Notes: generated from the sequence alone by a model not told the origin. A stretch of DNA of 43,321 nucleotides from Actinomycetes bacterium (GCA_021797795.1 JAJZZB010000011.1:1-43321); one strand, 5' to 3'. Shown: positions 1 to 9,994, numbered from the stretch's first letter. Program-made: numbers and translations.

Positions 1-121
1 ACGTCCATCCCGGCGCCCGGAGCACGTCGAGCGCCACCGAGATCAGCCGGTCTTCGAGGATGTAGCGACGGCGCCTGTACTCGTCGTCCCTGAAGTCCCG
101 CCCGAGGGAGGGATCATCCAC
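1..121 (-). CDS. Truncated CDS (N-terminal about 40 aa only), unknown function; GTG start
   Basis: Reverse-strand frame from GTG at 121..119 reads (V/M)DDPSLGRDFRDDEYRRRYILEDRLISVALDVLRAPGWT to the window edge without a stop; too short to appear in the ORF track. Confidence 0.35.
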   Translation of the reverse strand, partial: MDDPSLGRDFRDDEYRRRRYILEDRLISVALDVLRAPGWT

Positions 122-430
122 TCGTCAGGAGTGAGGCGCACCGCCCGATGCTCGGCAGAGATCCGCCGCGCCCGGGTCGTCCTGCCGGTCCCGACCATAC
201 CCACCATGGCGCTCAGCCTCCCGGCCGTCGCTGTGTGTCCCTCATGCGGTACATCTGCCCGGAAGCCATCGCCAGCCGCTCGCCCACCACTGCGGGTGCC
301 GCGCCGGCTTCGCCGGACGAGGGTCCATGTGCACGGCCTGTGAGCAGCGGCCCGCAGCCGGTACCGCCACACCGAGTCAGCCCGTAGCTCACCATCGGCC
401 TGTCGCTCCATGGCGGCACCCTTGCCGCGC

Positions 431-1735
431 TCAGGCCTCGCTGTGGGTCACCGGCTCCTCGCCCATCCACTCGCGCAGGGTGTTCTTCAGCTTGATCTGC
501 TGTATGAAGATGTCGTGCTCGGCGCCGAGCGACGGGTCCGAGGTCATGGGCGCCTTGAAGTAGAAGCTCAGCCACTCCTGCACGCCCTTCTCCCCGGCGC
601 GGGCGGCCAGGTCGAAGAACAAGGCGAGGTCCAGCACGAGCGGCGCCGCCAGGATCGAGTCGCGGCACAGGAAGTTCACCTTGATCTGCATCGGATAGCC
701 CATCCACCCGAAGATGTCGATGTTGTCCCAGCCTTCCTTGTTGTCGCCGCGGGGCGGGTAGTAGTTGATCCGCACGACGTGGTCGACGTTCCCGTACAGC
801 TCGGGATAGAGCCCGGGCTCGAGGATGGTGTCGATCACACCGAGCTTCGACACCTCCTTGGATCTGAAGTTCTCGGGATCGTCGAGGACCTCGCCGTCGC
901 GGTTCCCGAGGATGTTGGTCGAGTACCAGCCCCGTAGACCGAGCATCCGCGACTTGAGCCCGGGGGCGAGGATCGTCTTCATGAGGGTCTGGCCGGTCTT
1001 GAAGTCCCGTCCCCCGATGGGCACGCCCTCGCGCTCAGCCAGTGCGACCATGCAGGGAGCATCGCAGCTCAAATTGGGCGCGCCGTTGGCGTATGGGACG
1101 CCCGACATGATCGCCGCGTAGGCGTAGATCTGGCTGGGCGAGATCCTCTCGTCGCTGTCGCGCAGTCCCTGCTCGAAGGAGTCGATCGTGGCGTGCACGT
1201 CGCTCAGCTCGCGGTAAGCCTCGGTCGAGGCGCACCACACCATGACGAGGCGGTCACAGTCGTTCTCGAGGCGGAAGCGCTCGATGTCGGCCATCAGCTG
1301 CTGGGCGAGGTCCATCTTGGAGTTGCCCGTCTTGACCCGCGCTCCCTCGAGCCGGCTCACCCAGCTCTGGTCGAAGACCGCGTCCATGGCAATGATCCCC
1401 TCGAGCTCCCCCGAGACGGCTGCCAGGTCGCGGTCCTCGAGGACGCCGGCGGTACGGGCGGCCTCGAGGGCGTTGGCCGAGATCGGGTCCCATGCGCCGA
1501 ACACGATGTCGTCGAGCGAGGCGAGCGGCACGAAGTCCTTGATGAGCGGGTTGCGCCCCTCCTCCCGACTGCCGAGCCGAATGTGGGCCATCTGGGTGAG
1601 CGAGCCGATGGGAGCGGCGTTGTTCGAGCGGACTGCCAGGACGCCGGCCATGAAGGTGGAGGCGACTGCCCCGAGTCCGGGGGTGAGCACACCGAGGCGT
1701 CCGGTAGCGGGAGCGATGCTGCGCGAGCCAGGCAT
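431..1735 (-). CDS. ino1: Inositol-3-phosphate (myo-inositol-1-phosphate) synthase
   Basis: LGVLTPGLGAVASTFMAGVLAV nucleotide-binding motif, GSLTQMAHIRLGSREEGRNPLIKDFVPLASLDDIVFGAWD, and NPEN..SKEVSKLGVIDTIL-type C-terminal region. Start placed at ATG 1735 rather than GTG 1753 because a TTGACG-N16-TACACT promoter ends 7 nt upstream of it. Confidence 0.9.
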   Translation of the reverse strand: MPGSRSIAPATGRLGVLTPGLGAVASTFMAGVLAVRSNNAAPIGSLTQMAHIRLGSREEGRNPLIKDFVPLASLDDIVFGAWDPISANALEAARTAGVLEDRDLAAVSGELEGIIAMDAVFDQSWVSRLEGARVKTGNSKMDLAQQLMADIERFRLENDCDRLVMVWCASTEAYRELSDVHATIDSFEQGLRDSDERISPSQIYAYAAIMSGVPYANGAPNLSCDAPCMVALAEREGVPIGGRDFKTGQTLMKTILAPGLKSRMLGLRGWYSTNILGNRDGEVLDDPENFRSKEVSKLGVIDTILEPGLYPELYGNVDHVVRINYYPPRGDNKEGWDNIDIFGWMGYPMQIKVNFLCRDSILAAPLVLDLALFFDLAARAGEKGVQEWLSFYFKAPMTSDPSLGAEHDIFIQQIKLKNTLREWMGEEPVTHSEA

Positions 1736-1742
1736 GGCCAGA

Positions 1743-1770
1743 AGTGTAAACACATCTAACTACACGTCAA
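1743..1770 (-). promoter_or_regulatory. Predicted ino1 promoter, TTGACG-N16-TACACT, leaderless start
   Basis: -35 TTGACG (1770..1765), 16-nt spacer, -10 TACACT (1748..1743), then tctggcc and ATG. Confidence 0.6.
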
Positions 1771-1775
1771 CATCT

Positions 1776-1792
1776 GTTCAGCAACGCTGAAC
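1776..1792. promoter_or_regulatory. Candidate LysR operator, perfect 7-bp inverted repeat GTTCAGC-aac-GCTGAAC
   Basis: Perfect dyad containing a T-N11-A LysR box, in the ino1/lysR divergent region; immediately upstream of the ino1 -35 and adjoining the lysR -10 TATTCT (1793-1798). Confidence 0.65.
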
Positions 1793-1805
1793 TATTCTCG
1801 CGATC

Positions 1806-2717
1806 ATGCCAACAGGGCGACAGGCTGGCGAGAGCGCTGTGCCGAACCTCACCGTGCAGCAGCTCGAGTACCTGGTGGCGGTCGCGGACGCGCCCACCTG
1901 GGCGATGGCGGCGGCCGCCGTGGGCGTCACCCCCAGCGCGATGAGCCAGGGCCTGGCCGAGCTCGAGCGGCGCATCGGGATCCGGCTGTTCGAGCGCGAC
2001 GGTCGCCGCCGGGTGCTCGCTGTCGCCGCCGAGCCCGTGCTGGCGCACGCCCGCGAGGTCCTCGCCCGGACCGTCGACCTCGCCCGGTACTCCGACCAGC
2101 TGCGAGAGGGACGGGGCGGGTCGCTGCGCGTCGGGATGATCGACGCCGCCGTCGTCGTCCACTTCTCCCACACCCTGCGCCGCTTCCGCGCCGAGCGCCC
2201 CGAGCTGGACCTGCGTCTCACGGTCGCCAGCTCCGCCACCCTGCTGGACCTGCTCCGCCGTGCCACCCTTGACCTCGCCGTCTGCGTCGAGCCGCCCGGG
2301 CTCGTCGAGTCGATCGCCATCGCCCCCCTCACGAGCGAGACGCTCTTCGTCCACGCTCCTCACCCCGGCCACCTCGACCGGCCGCCCCGCGAGTGGGGCC
2401 CCTGGGTGACCTTCCCCGCCGGGGCGCACACCCGCTCGGTCATCCAGCAGGCGCTGCGCCGCGCAGGCGCGCCCTTCGACGTCGTGGCCGAGTCGCACCA
2501 GCCCGAGGTCCTCCGTGAGATGGTCCGCCTCGGCCTCGGCTGGGCGGTGCTCCCGAGCACCGCCCAGCCGAGCGACACCGCCAACCCGGCGGTCGGCCCC
2601 GCCATCGGACAGCGGCGACTTGTCGTCGCCCGGCGAGCCGACGCAGTCCCGAACCACGCAGGTGAAGCCCTCGAGCACGAGCTCCACGAGGCGGCGGGCG
2701 CCCGCGAAGGGGCGTGA
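1806..2717 (+). CDS. LysR-family transcriptional regulator
   Basis: N-terminal wHTH: LTVQQLEYLVAVADAPTWAMAAAAVGVTPSAMSQGLAELERRIGIRLFERDGRR, followed by a substrate-binding-like domain. Confidence 0.88.
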   Translation: MPTGRQAGESAVPNLTVQQLEYLVAVADAPTWAMAAAAVGVTPSAMSQGLAELERRIGIRLFERDGRRRVLAVAAEPVLAHAREVLARTVDLARYSDQLREGRGGSLRVGMIDAAVVVHFSHTLRRFRAERPELDLRLTVASSATLLDLLRRATLDLAVCVEPPGLVESIAIAPLTSETLFVHAPHPGHLDRPPREWGPWVTFPAGAHTRSVIQQALRRAGAPFDVVAESHQPEVLREMVRLGLGWAVLPSTAQPSDTANPAVGPAIGQRRLVVARRADAVPNHAGEALEHELHEAAGAREGA

Positions 2718-2942
2718 GCACCCTGCACGGGGAGCGGGCCCGCCAGGCGTGCCGGGTCACCTGGCTCGCACACACGAGGCGGAACGGCCGTCGATGCCCC
2801 GAGGCCGGGAGGCGGTGCCCGAGCCTGCCCGGCCCCCGCACGCTCCACGCCGGGCGGAGCCACCCCCCGCCGGCTCCCGAGCGCCCGCTCCCGGACGGCG
2901 CACCAAGCAGTCAGAAGAGCCCAGGTGTGCAACGCTCGTGGC

Positions 2943-3833
2943 ATGGACGTGCACCTCGTCGACGGCACCTATGAGCTGTTCCGGCAGTTCTTCGGTCAGA
3001 AGGCCCGTCGGGTGTCGGCCGCCGGGGACGACGTGGCCGCCGTGGTCGGCGTCCTCGGATCGCTGCTCACCATGATCGGCGAGGGTGCCGACCACCTCGC
3101 CGTGGCGACCGACCACCGCATCGAGTCCTTCCGCAACGAGCTCTGGCCGGGCTACAAGACCTCAGCCGGAGTGGCGCCCGAGCTGCTCGCCCAGTTCCCG
3201 GTCCTCGAGGAGAGCCTCGAGTCCCTCGGCGTGCTCGTCCTCGCGATGGACGAGCTCGAGGCCGACGATGGGCTCGCCTCGGCCGCTGCCGCCGCGGCCG
3301 ACGACCCGGCGGTGGAGCGAGTCCTCATCTGGACGCCCGACAAGGACCTCGCCCAGTGCGTCCGCGGCCACCGGGTGGTGCAGGTCGACCGGCGCAACAA
3401 CGCCGTCCTCGACGAGGACGGTGTGCGGGAGAAGTTCGGCGTCCTTCCTGCCTCCATCCCCGACTACCTCGCCCTCGTCGGGGACAGCGCCGACGGCTTC
3501 CCGGGCCTCGCCGGATGGGGGAAGCACAGCGCCGCCGCCGTGCTCTCGCACTACCACCACCTCGAGAAGATCCCCGAGCGGGCCGACGAGTGGGATCCGG
3601 CCGTTCGGGCACGGCTGCGCAACGCGCCGGCTCTGGCGGCGCGCCTTCGGGCCGAGCGGGAGCTGGCGCTGCTGTTCAGGGGCCTCGCCACCCTTCGCGT
3701 CGACCGCTCTCTTGTGACGGGGACGGCCGCCTTCAGCTGGCGCGGCCCGCGTCCGGACTTCGACGAGACGGCCGGGTTCCTCTCCTCACCCCGCCTCGCC
3801 GAGCGCGCCCTCGAGCTCGCCTCCTCTCGTTGA
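2943..3833 (+). CDS. 5'-3' exonuclease (PIN/FLAP-like, Pol I N-terminal domain-type)
   Basis: MDVHLVDGTYELFRQFF, ELEADDGLAS, WTPDKDLAQCV, PDYLALVGDSADGFPGLAGWGKHSAA (H3TH region). Confidence 0.85.
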   Translation: MDVHLVDGTYELFRQFFGQKARRVSAAGDDVAAVVGVLGSLLTMIGEGADHLAVATDHRIESFRNELWPGYKTSAGVAPELLAQFPVLEESLESLGVLVLAMDELEADDGLASAAAAAADDPAVERVLIWTPDKDLAQCVRGHRVVQVDRRNNAVLDEDGVREKFGVLPASIPDYLALVGDSADGFPGLAGWGKHSAAAVLSHYHHLEKIPERADEWDPAVRARLRNAPALAARLRAERELALLFRGLATLRVDRSLVTGTAAFSWRGPRPDFDETAGFLSSPRLAERALELASSR

Positions 3834-4628
3834 GGCGCCGCGGGTCGCCCGGGCGCTCCAGCGACCGTCCCGCCGCTCGACGGTGAGACGACGTCCGAAG
3901 CAGGAGGACAAGATGGGCGCGGCGAGCACGTCCTCGGCGGCCCCGGCGGCCACCACTCGCCCGCCGGCGAGCAGGAGCGCCCGGTCGATCGTCGGGGGGA
4001 GCTCCTCGAGCCCGTGGGCTACCGTCACGCTCGCGAGCTGGGGGCGCTCGGCCGCCAGCCGGGCGAGCGCCTCGAGCAGGTCCTCCCGGCCGGGGAGGTC
4101 GAGGCCGCTCACCGGCTCGTCGAGAAGGAGCAGCTCCGGCTCGCTCATGAGCGCCCGTGCGACGCGGATCCGGGCCTGCTCTCCCGCGGAGAGCGAGCCG
4201 AAGAGGCGACCGGTGAGCTGGCTGCAGGAGACGAGCTCGAGCAGCTCGCCGGCTCTCGAGCGCCACCGGTCGGCCGACTGCTCGGGCTGGGGCTGGACCG
4301 TGTTCGTGGCACCCGTTCGCACGACCTCTCCGACCTCGAGGTGCCCCGGGAGCGCCATCCGCCCGTCGACGAGACCGACCCTTCTCCGCAGCACCCTCAG
4401 GTCCACCCGCCCGAGCTCGGAACCGAGCAGCCGCACCCGCCCGGTGCTCGGGTGCCGAAGGCCGGCCGCCAGGGAGACCAGGGTGCTCTTGCCGGCCCCG
4501 TTCGGCCCGAGCAAGGCCCAGTGCTCGCCGGGGGCGACCAAAAACGAGACGTGCTCGAGGAGGTACTTCCAGGGCGCGCCCCGCCCCGCCGGCACGAAGA
4601 CGCTGACGTCGTCGATCTCGAGCAGCAA
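3786..4628 (-). CDS. ABC transporter ATP-binding protein, stand-alone; probable TTG start
   Basis: Walker A LLGPNGAGKSTL, signature SLSAGEQARIRVARAL, Walker B PELLLLDEP. No adjacent permease. TAGGGT hexamer 8 nt before TTG 4628. Overlaps the exonuclease 3' end convergently. Confidence 0.85.
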   Translation of the reverse strand: MLLEIDDVSVFVPAGRGAPWKYLLEHVSFLVAPGEHWALLGPNGAGKSTLVSLAAGLRHPSTGRVRLLGSELGRVDLRVLRRRVGLVDGRMALPGHLEVGEVVRTGATNTVQPQPEQSADRWRSRAGELLELVSCSQLTGRLFGSLSAGEQARIRVARALMSEPELLLLDEPVSGLDLPGREDLLEALARLAAERPQLASVTVAHGLEELPPTIDRALLLAGGRVVAAGAAEDVLAAPILSSCFGRRLTVERRDGRWSARATRGASTRGGELEGALGEAG

Positions 4629-4697
4629 GGTCCCGAACCCTACCTGAGCGACCGAGTGGCCTCGGGCGGCCGGCGGCCCCGTCGCTACACTCCCGCC

Positions 4698-5519
4698 ATG
4701 CCTCGGGTCTACCTGAACGGCGAGCTCGTCGACCCGGCCGATGCGGTCATCAGCGTCTTCGACCACGGCCTCGTCACGGGCGACGGCGCCTTCGAGAGTG
4801 TCGTCATCCGCAACGGCCGGCCCTTCGCGCTCTCGCGCCACCTCGAGCGCCTCGAGCGCTCCGCCCGGGCGATCGGGTTGAGGCTGCCACCGCCGGGAGA
4901 GCTCGCGCAGGCGGCGGCCCGGGTCGCCGACACGATGGCCGGTCCGAGCGGGAAGCTCCGCATCACGGTCACGAGCGGCCTCGGTCCCCTCGGCTCCGGC
5001 CGGACGGACTCCTCCCCCACGGTCATCGTCGCCTGCGAGGAGAGCCCCGGCGGGCCCGAGATCGGCTCGGTCTCGGTCGTCCCCTGGCCGAAGAGTGAGC
5101 GCGGCGCCCTGGCCGGAGCCAAGACGATCTCGTATGCCGAGAACGTCGTCGCCCTCGCCCGCGCCCGGGAGTCGGGGGCGAGCGAGGGGCTGTTCTTCAA
5201 CCTCGCCGGCAACCTCTGCGAGGGCACGGGTTCCAACGTCTTCGTCGGCCTCGACGGGCGTCTCGTGACCCCTCCGCTCAGCTCGGGCTGCCTTGCCGGG
5301 GTGACGAGAGCGCTCGTCCTCGAGATCACCGACGCCGTCGAGGCCGACGTCACCCGGGACGAGCTGGCGCGGGCCGACGAGCTCTTCCTCACCTCGACCA
5401 CGAGAGGCGTCCAGCCGGTGGAGCTCGTGGACGGGGTACCGCTCGCCCACTGTCCCGGGCCGCTCACCGAGGCCGCCTCCGAGGCCTTCGCGGTCCTCGT
5501 CGAGCGCGGGGTGGACTGA
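4698..5519 (+). CDS. Class IV aminotransferase (BCAT / aminodeoxychorismate lyase-like)
   Basis: MPRVYLNGELVDPADAVISVFDHGLVTGDGAFESVVIRNGRPFALSRHLERLERSA and NLCEGTGSNVFV motifs. Confidence 0.88.
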   Translation: MPRVYLNGELVDPADAVISVFDHGLVTGDGAFESVVIRNGRPFALSRHLERLERSARAIGLRLPPPGELAQAAARVADTMAGPSGKLRITVTSGLGPLGSGRTDSSPTVIVACEESPGGPEIGSVSVVPWPKSERGALAGAKTISYAENVVALARARESGASEGLFFNLAGNLCEGTGSNVFVGLDGRLVTPPLSSGCLAGVTRALVLEITDAVEADVTRDELARADELFLTSTTRGVQPVELVDGVPLAHCPGPLTEAASEAFAVLVERGVD

Positions 5520-5535
5520 GGATCCCTCCGGGCGG

Positions 5536-5715
5536 TCAGAGGACCGGAGCGTCGTCCTCGAACACGAGGAGGTAGATGTCCTCGGAGTGGACGGCCAGCT
5601 GGACGAGGCGCCGGCCCTTCGTCGCCTCCCCGTTGAGCATCGCCTCGAGCCCTTCGAGGCCCGTCTTGTCGTCGCAGGTCGACCAGTTGTCCCATCGCTT
5701 CACGGTGTAGGCCAT
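5536..5715 (-). CDS. Small conserved-looking protein, unknown function
   Basis: MAYTVKRWDNWSTCDDKTGLEGLEAMLNGEATKGRRLVQLAVHSEDIYLLVFEDDAPVL; compact non-repetitive composition. Confidence 0.6.
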   Translation of the reverse strand: MAYTVKRWDNWSTCDDKTGLEGLEAMLNGEATKGRRLVQLAVHSEDIYLLVFEDDAPVL

Positions 5716-5773
5716 GGCGGCAGTCTGGCCCGGCTGACGCCGTCGGTGGGAGCCTCGCAGCCGCCGCCGGCGG

Positions 5774-6979
<1,206 letters not shown>

Positions 6980-7074
6980 CTCCTCCTCCTTCGGCGGTGA
7001 CGCCCGCAGCGTTGCAGAGCCGGGCCCGTCCTGCCAGAGCGGGCTCGGCTCGCCCGAGCGGGTAGAACGGCCTC

Positions 7075-7308
7075 ATGAGCGAGTCAGAGCTGTTCGACGG
7101 GACCGAGCCTGTCGAGGAAACCGAGGACGGGTTCCGCGACGCCGCCGAGGACGAGGACGAGGCCTCGGTCGATAGCGAGATCGACTTCGACGACGAGGAG
7201 TACCAGGACACCGAGCTGATCGACGACAAGGAGGCGGGCAACGCCGAGGGCGGCGCCGACGCCCACCTCGACGACCCCGAACAGGCAGGCGACGACTCGA
7301 CCTGGTAG
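7075..7308 (+). CDS. Small highly acidic protein, unknown
   Basis: 77 aa, Asp/Glu-rich; TAGAAC hexamer 6 nt before ATG. Confidence 0.5.
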   Translation: MSESELFDGTEPVEETEDGFRDAAEDEDEASVDSEIDFDDEEYQDTELIDDKEAGNAEGGADAHLDDPEQAGDDSTW

Positions 7309-7504
7309 CGGCGCCGGAGGCCGGGAGACGACGCCCGCCCGACCCGAGAGCGGACCGGCCGCCCCGGGTCGATCGACCGCTACGGTTGAGCTGGGTCTCG
7401 GGTACCCGCGGCGCCCACCGTGGCAGGCACCGCGCCACCGGCCTGCCCGACCCGCGCCCCGTCCGGCGAAGCATGTTCTCTCCAGGCTGTAGTTTGGCCG
7501 GGTC

Positions 7505-9190
7505 ATGGCGAACCGCATGGACATCGAGCTGACGAGCTCCCGGGACGACGACACCTACACCTGGCGGGCGGCAGGCGCCCGCCAGCCGCGCGGCCTGGTG
7601 CCTGTCTCGCTCCTCCCGCCACACTCGAAGATCGGCGACGTCCTGCGCGCGGAGGTCGAGGTGGAGATCGACGGGATCACCGTCGTGTCGGTGATCCCGC
7701 CGAAGGAGAAGAACGCCGAAGCCAACCGCATCGAGTTCCTCGGGCCTTCGCGCCCGGCCGCCGGCGTCACCACGGTGCTGGCCGGCCGTGGGCGACGAGG
7801 GCGCGAGGGCGAGCGCCCGGATCGTGACGGTCGACGCGACGGCGAGCGGCGCGGGCGCGAGCGTGGCGGGCGACGCGAGACCGAGCGGCCCGGACGCGGC
7901 GAAGCCGGGCGGCGGCGTACGGAGGGCGCTCGCGGGCGCGGCGCCGAGGACGGTGACAGGCGCGAGCAGCCGGCGGGACGGGGCACCACCGGCAGGCCGA
8001 CGAGACGGACGCCCCCGCGCTTCGAGCCGGGCACGGCGCACCGTGACGAGCTGTTCGCCTCCCTCACCCCCGAGCAGCGTCCTATCGCCGAGCGGCTCGC
8101 CATCGGCGGCCTGCCCTCGGTGCGAAAGGCGATCGCCGACGAGCAGCAGCGCGCGAGAGCAGAGGGACGCCCGGTCGTGTCGGGTGACCCAATCGTGGCG
8201 ATCGCCGAGCAGCTGCTCGCCGGCGTGAGGGCAGCGGTGTGGCTCGACCGGGCAGAAGCGGCCGCGAAGCGGCCGGATGAGATCAGCCTGCGCGACCTTC
8301 GGGCGACCGTCGTCGGGGCGTCCCCGCGCGACGAGGCCGGCCGCGAGCTCGAACGCCAGCTACGCGAGGCGCTCGAGCGCCGGGTGACCAAGTTGCGTCA
8401 GGACTGGGAGCAGCACCTCGTCCAGGCGCTCGACGACGGGCGCGTGCTCCAGGCGCTTCGCTTGTCCTTCAAGCCGCCCGAACCCTCGGCACACTTCCCA
8501 GGAGCGCTCGTGCCCCGGATGGCAGAGATGGCCGGGCAGGCGATGACCGAGGAGACCGCTCCTGATCGCTGGCTGGCCCTCCTCGATGCCGCCGTCCAGT
8601 CGCCCGTCCGCCGACAGGTGAAGCCGGTCGGGCTGCCAAAGGACCCGAGCGGCGAAGTGGAGCGCCAGGCGCGTGCGGCGACGAGCCGGATCCCCGCCCT
8701 GGCGCGCCTCGTCGGTATGGCCATCCCGCCACCACCCCAGCCGATCCCCGGCGAGCGGCCCAGCCGTCCGTCTCGCCCGCCGCGTCGGCGGCCGGCCGCT
8801 GCGAAGCCGGCGGTGGAGACCTCCGGCGCACCCGGCGCTCCGCCCGCTCACGAGCAGCCTGAGCCGGCAGCCGAGACAGTGCCAGGCGACGCCTCCGTCC
8901 CGAGCACCGAGCGAGCCGTCGAGGAGTCACCGGCTGTCCCGGGGGAAGCAGGTGCCCTCGCCCCGGAGCAGTCAGCCTCCGACAAGCCGGTAACCCCCGA
9001 GCAGGCAGCCGTCGAGGTGGCCCACGCCACCTCGGAAGAGCCCGACACCTCGGAAGAGCCCGCCACCTCGGAAGAGCCCGCCACCTCGGAAGAGCTGTCG
9101 GCGCCGGCGGAGGCTCCGACGACAGGCGGGCCCGAGTCAGAGGATGCCGTGGTCGCGGAGGAACTCGGCAAGCCCCTCGACGAGGGGTAG
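7505..9190 (+). CDS. Uncharacterised protein: N-terminal compact domain, Arg/Gly-rich linker, helical core, Pro/Ala/Glu-rich tail with tandem repeats
   Basis: Single long ORF; RGRRGREGERPDRDGRRDGERRGRERGGRRETERPGRGE linker; repeated TSEEPA/TSEEPD tail. Confidence 0.75.
   Translation: MANRMDIELTSSRDDDTYTWRAAGARQPRGLVPVSLLPPHSKIGDVLRAEVEVEIDGITVVSVIPPKEKNAEANRIEFLGPSRPAAGVTTVLAGRGRRGREGERPDRDGRRDGERRGRERGGRRETERPGRGEAGRRRTEGARGRGAEDGDRREQPAGRGTTGRPTRRTPPRFEPGTAHRDELFASLTPEQRPIAERLAIGGLPSVRKAIADEQQRARAEGRPVVSGDPIVAIAEQLLAGVRAAVWLDRAEAAAKRPDEISLRDLRATVVGASPRDEAGRELERQLREALERRVTKLRQDWEQHLVQALDDGRVLQALRLSFKPPEPSAHFPGALVPRMAEMAGQAMTEETAPDRWLALLDAAVQSPVRRQVKPVGLPKDPSGEVERQARAATSRIPALARLVGMAIPPPPQPIPGERPSRPSRPPRRRPAAAKPAVETSGAPGAPPAHEQPEPAAETVPGDASVPSTERAVEESPAVPGEAGALAPEQSASDKPVTPEQAAVEVAHATSEEPDTSEEPATSEEPATSEELSAPAEAPTTGGPESEDAVVAEELGKPLDEG
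9028..9096 (+). repeat. In-frame 18-bp tandem repeat (cacctcggaagagcccgc), about 3.8 copies
   Basis: Copies start at 9028, 9046, 9064 and 9082, encoding TSEEPD/TSEEPA/TSEEPA/TSEEL. Confidence 0.9.
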
Positions 9191-9535
9191 CGAGCCGACC
9201 TCGTCGAGGAGAACCCACCTCGCCTCGGCAGCGTCGTCTCCCGATCGGGGCTCGAGCCGGCTGCGGTCCAGCGGGTCGGCGAGATAGTCGAGGATGAGAA
9301 AGTGGTACCCCTCCCCCCGCCGCTCGACGAAGCCGACGAGCTCTGTGGTGCCGACGTCGATCCCGGTCTCCTCCCGCACCTCCCGGGCGACGGCCTCCTC
9401 GAGCGTCTCACCTTCCTCGACCCGGCCGCCCGGCAGCGAGTAGAGACCTGCACCGGGCGGTCGGCCCCGTCGGACGACGAGCAGGGCTCTCCCGTGGCGC
9501 ACGATCCCACCGACCGCCAGGACGGGTGCCGTCAC
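9137..9535 (-). CDS. NUDIX hydrolase
   Basis: GTG start 9535: VTAPVLAVGGIVRHGRALLVVRRGRPPGAGLYSLPGGRVEEGETLEEAVAREVREETGIDVG (Nudix box GX5EX7REVREEXGX). 4-bp overlap with the GNAT stop. Confidence 0.9.
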   Translation of the reverse strand: MTAPVLAVGGIVRHGRALLVVRRGRPPGAGLYSLPGGRVEEGETLEEAVAREVREETGIDVGTTELVGFVERRGEGYHFLILDYLADPLDRSRLEPRSGDDAAEARWVLLDEVGSLPLVEGLAEFLRDHGIL

Positions 9536-9984
9536 GGGCCGGGTGCGAGACGGCGGTGCATCACGAGCAGCCGGGCGGCGAAGCCTTCGGACTCGAGGAA
9601 GTTCTTGGCCTCCCGGGAGCCCGGCAGGACGGCCACGTCGATGCCCTCGGCTCCGCGGCCGGACGCCCACGAGCTCGTGAGCTCCATGAGCGCCTCACCG
9701 GCGCCGACCTCGCGCGCCGCAGGCTCGACGTAGAGAGAGGTGACCCGGCACAGCGCGGCGCCGTCTCCGAGCTCGACGAGAGCGGCCTCGACGAAGCCGA
9801 TGACGGCCGCGTCGATCTCCACCACACCGACCAGCACATCAGGCGCCGATGGGGAGAGGAAGCGACCCTCTCGGACCAGCAGCCGGCCGGGCCGGGCGCC
9901 CGACACCTCGTCAGCGGCGGCGGCACGCAAGCAGGCGATGACGTCTGCGTCATCGGGAGCCGCCCGCCGCGCGGCGACGTCCAC
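9532..9984 (-). CDS. GNAT-family N-acetyltransferase
   Basis: RRAAPDDADVIACLRA ... VTSLYVEPAAREVGAGEALMELTSSWASGRGAEGIDVAVLPGSREAKNFLESEGF. Confidence 0.85.
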   Translation of the reverse strand: MDVAARRAAPDDADVIACLRAAAADEVSGARPGRLLVREGRFLSPSAPDVLVGVVEIDAAVIGFVEAALVELGDGAALCRVTSLYVEPAAREVGAGEALMELTSSWASGRGAEGIDVAVLPGSREAKNFLESEGFAARLLVMHRRLAPGP

Positions 9985-9994
9985 CGAGTGGCTC

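Noticed and set aside
304-316. Hairpin CCGGC-TTC-GCCGG downstream of ino1 as a terminator
   Set aside because: Short stem with no T-tract; common in GC-rich DNA.
43-430. Short ORFs in the 5' flank (43..411, 131..343, 148..387, 213..707, 327..563)
   Set aside because: Mutually overlapping, low-complexity translations without motifs; only the truncated frame 121..1 looked protein-like.
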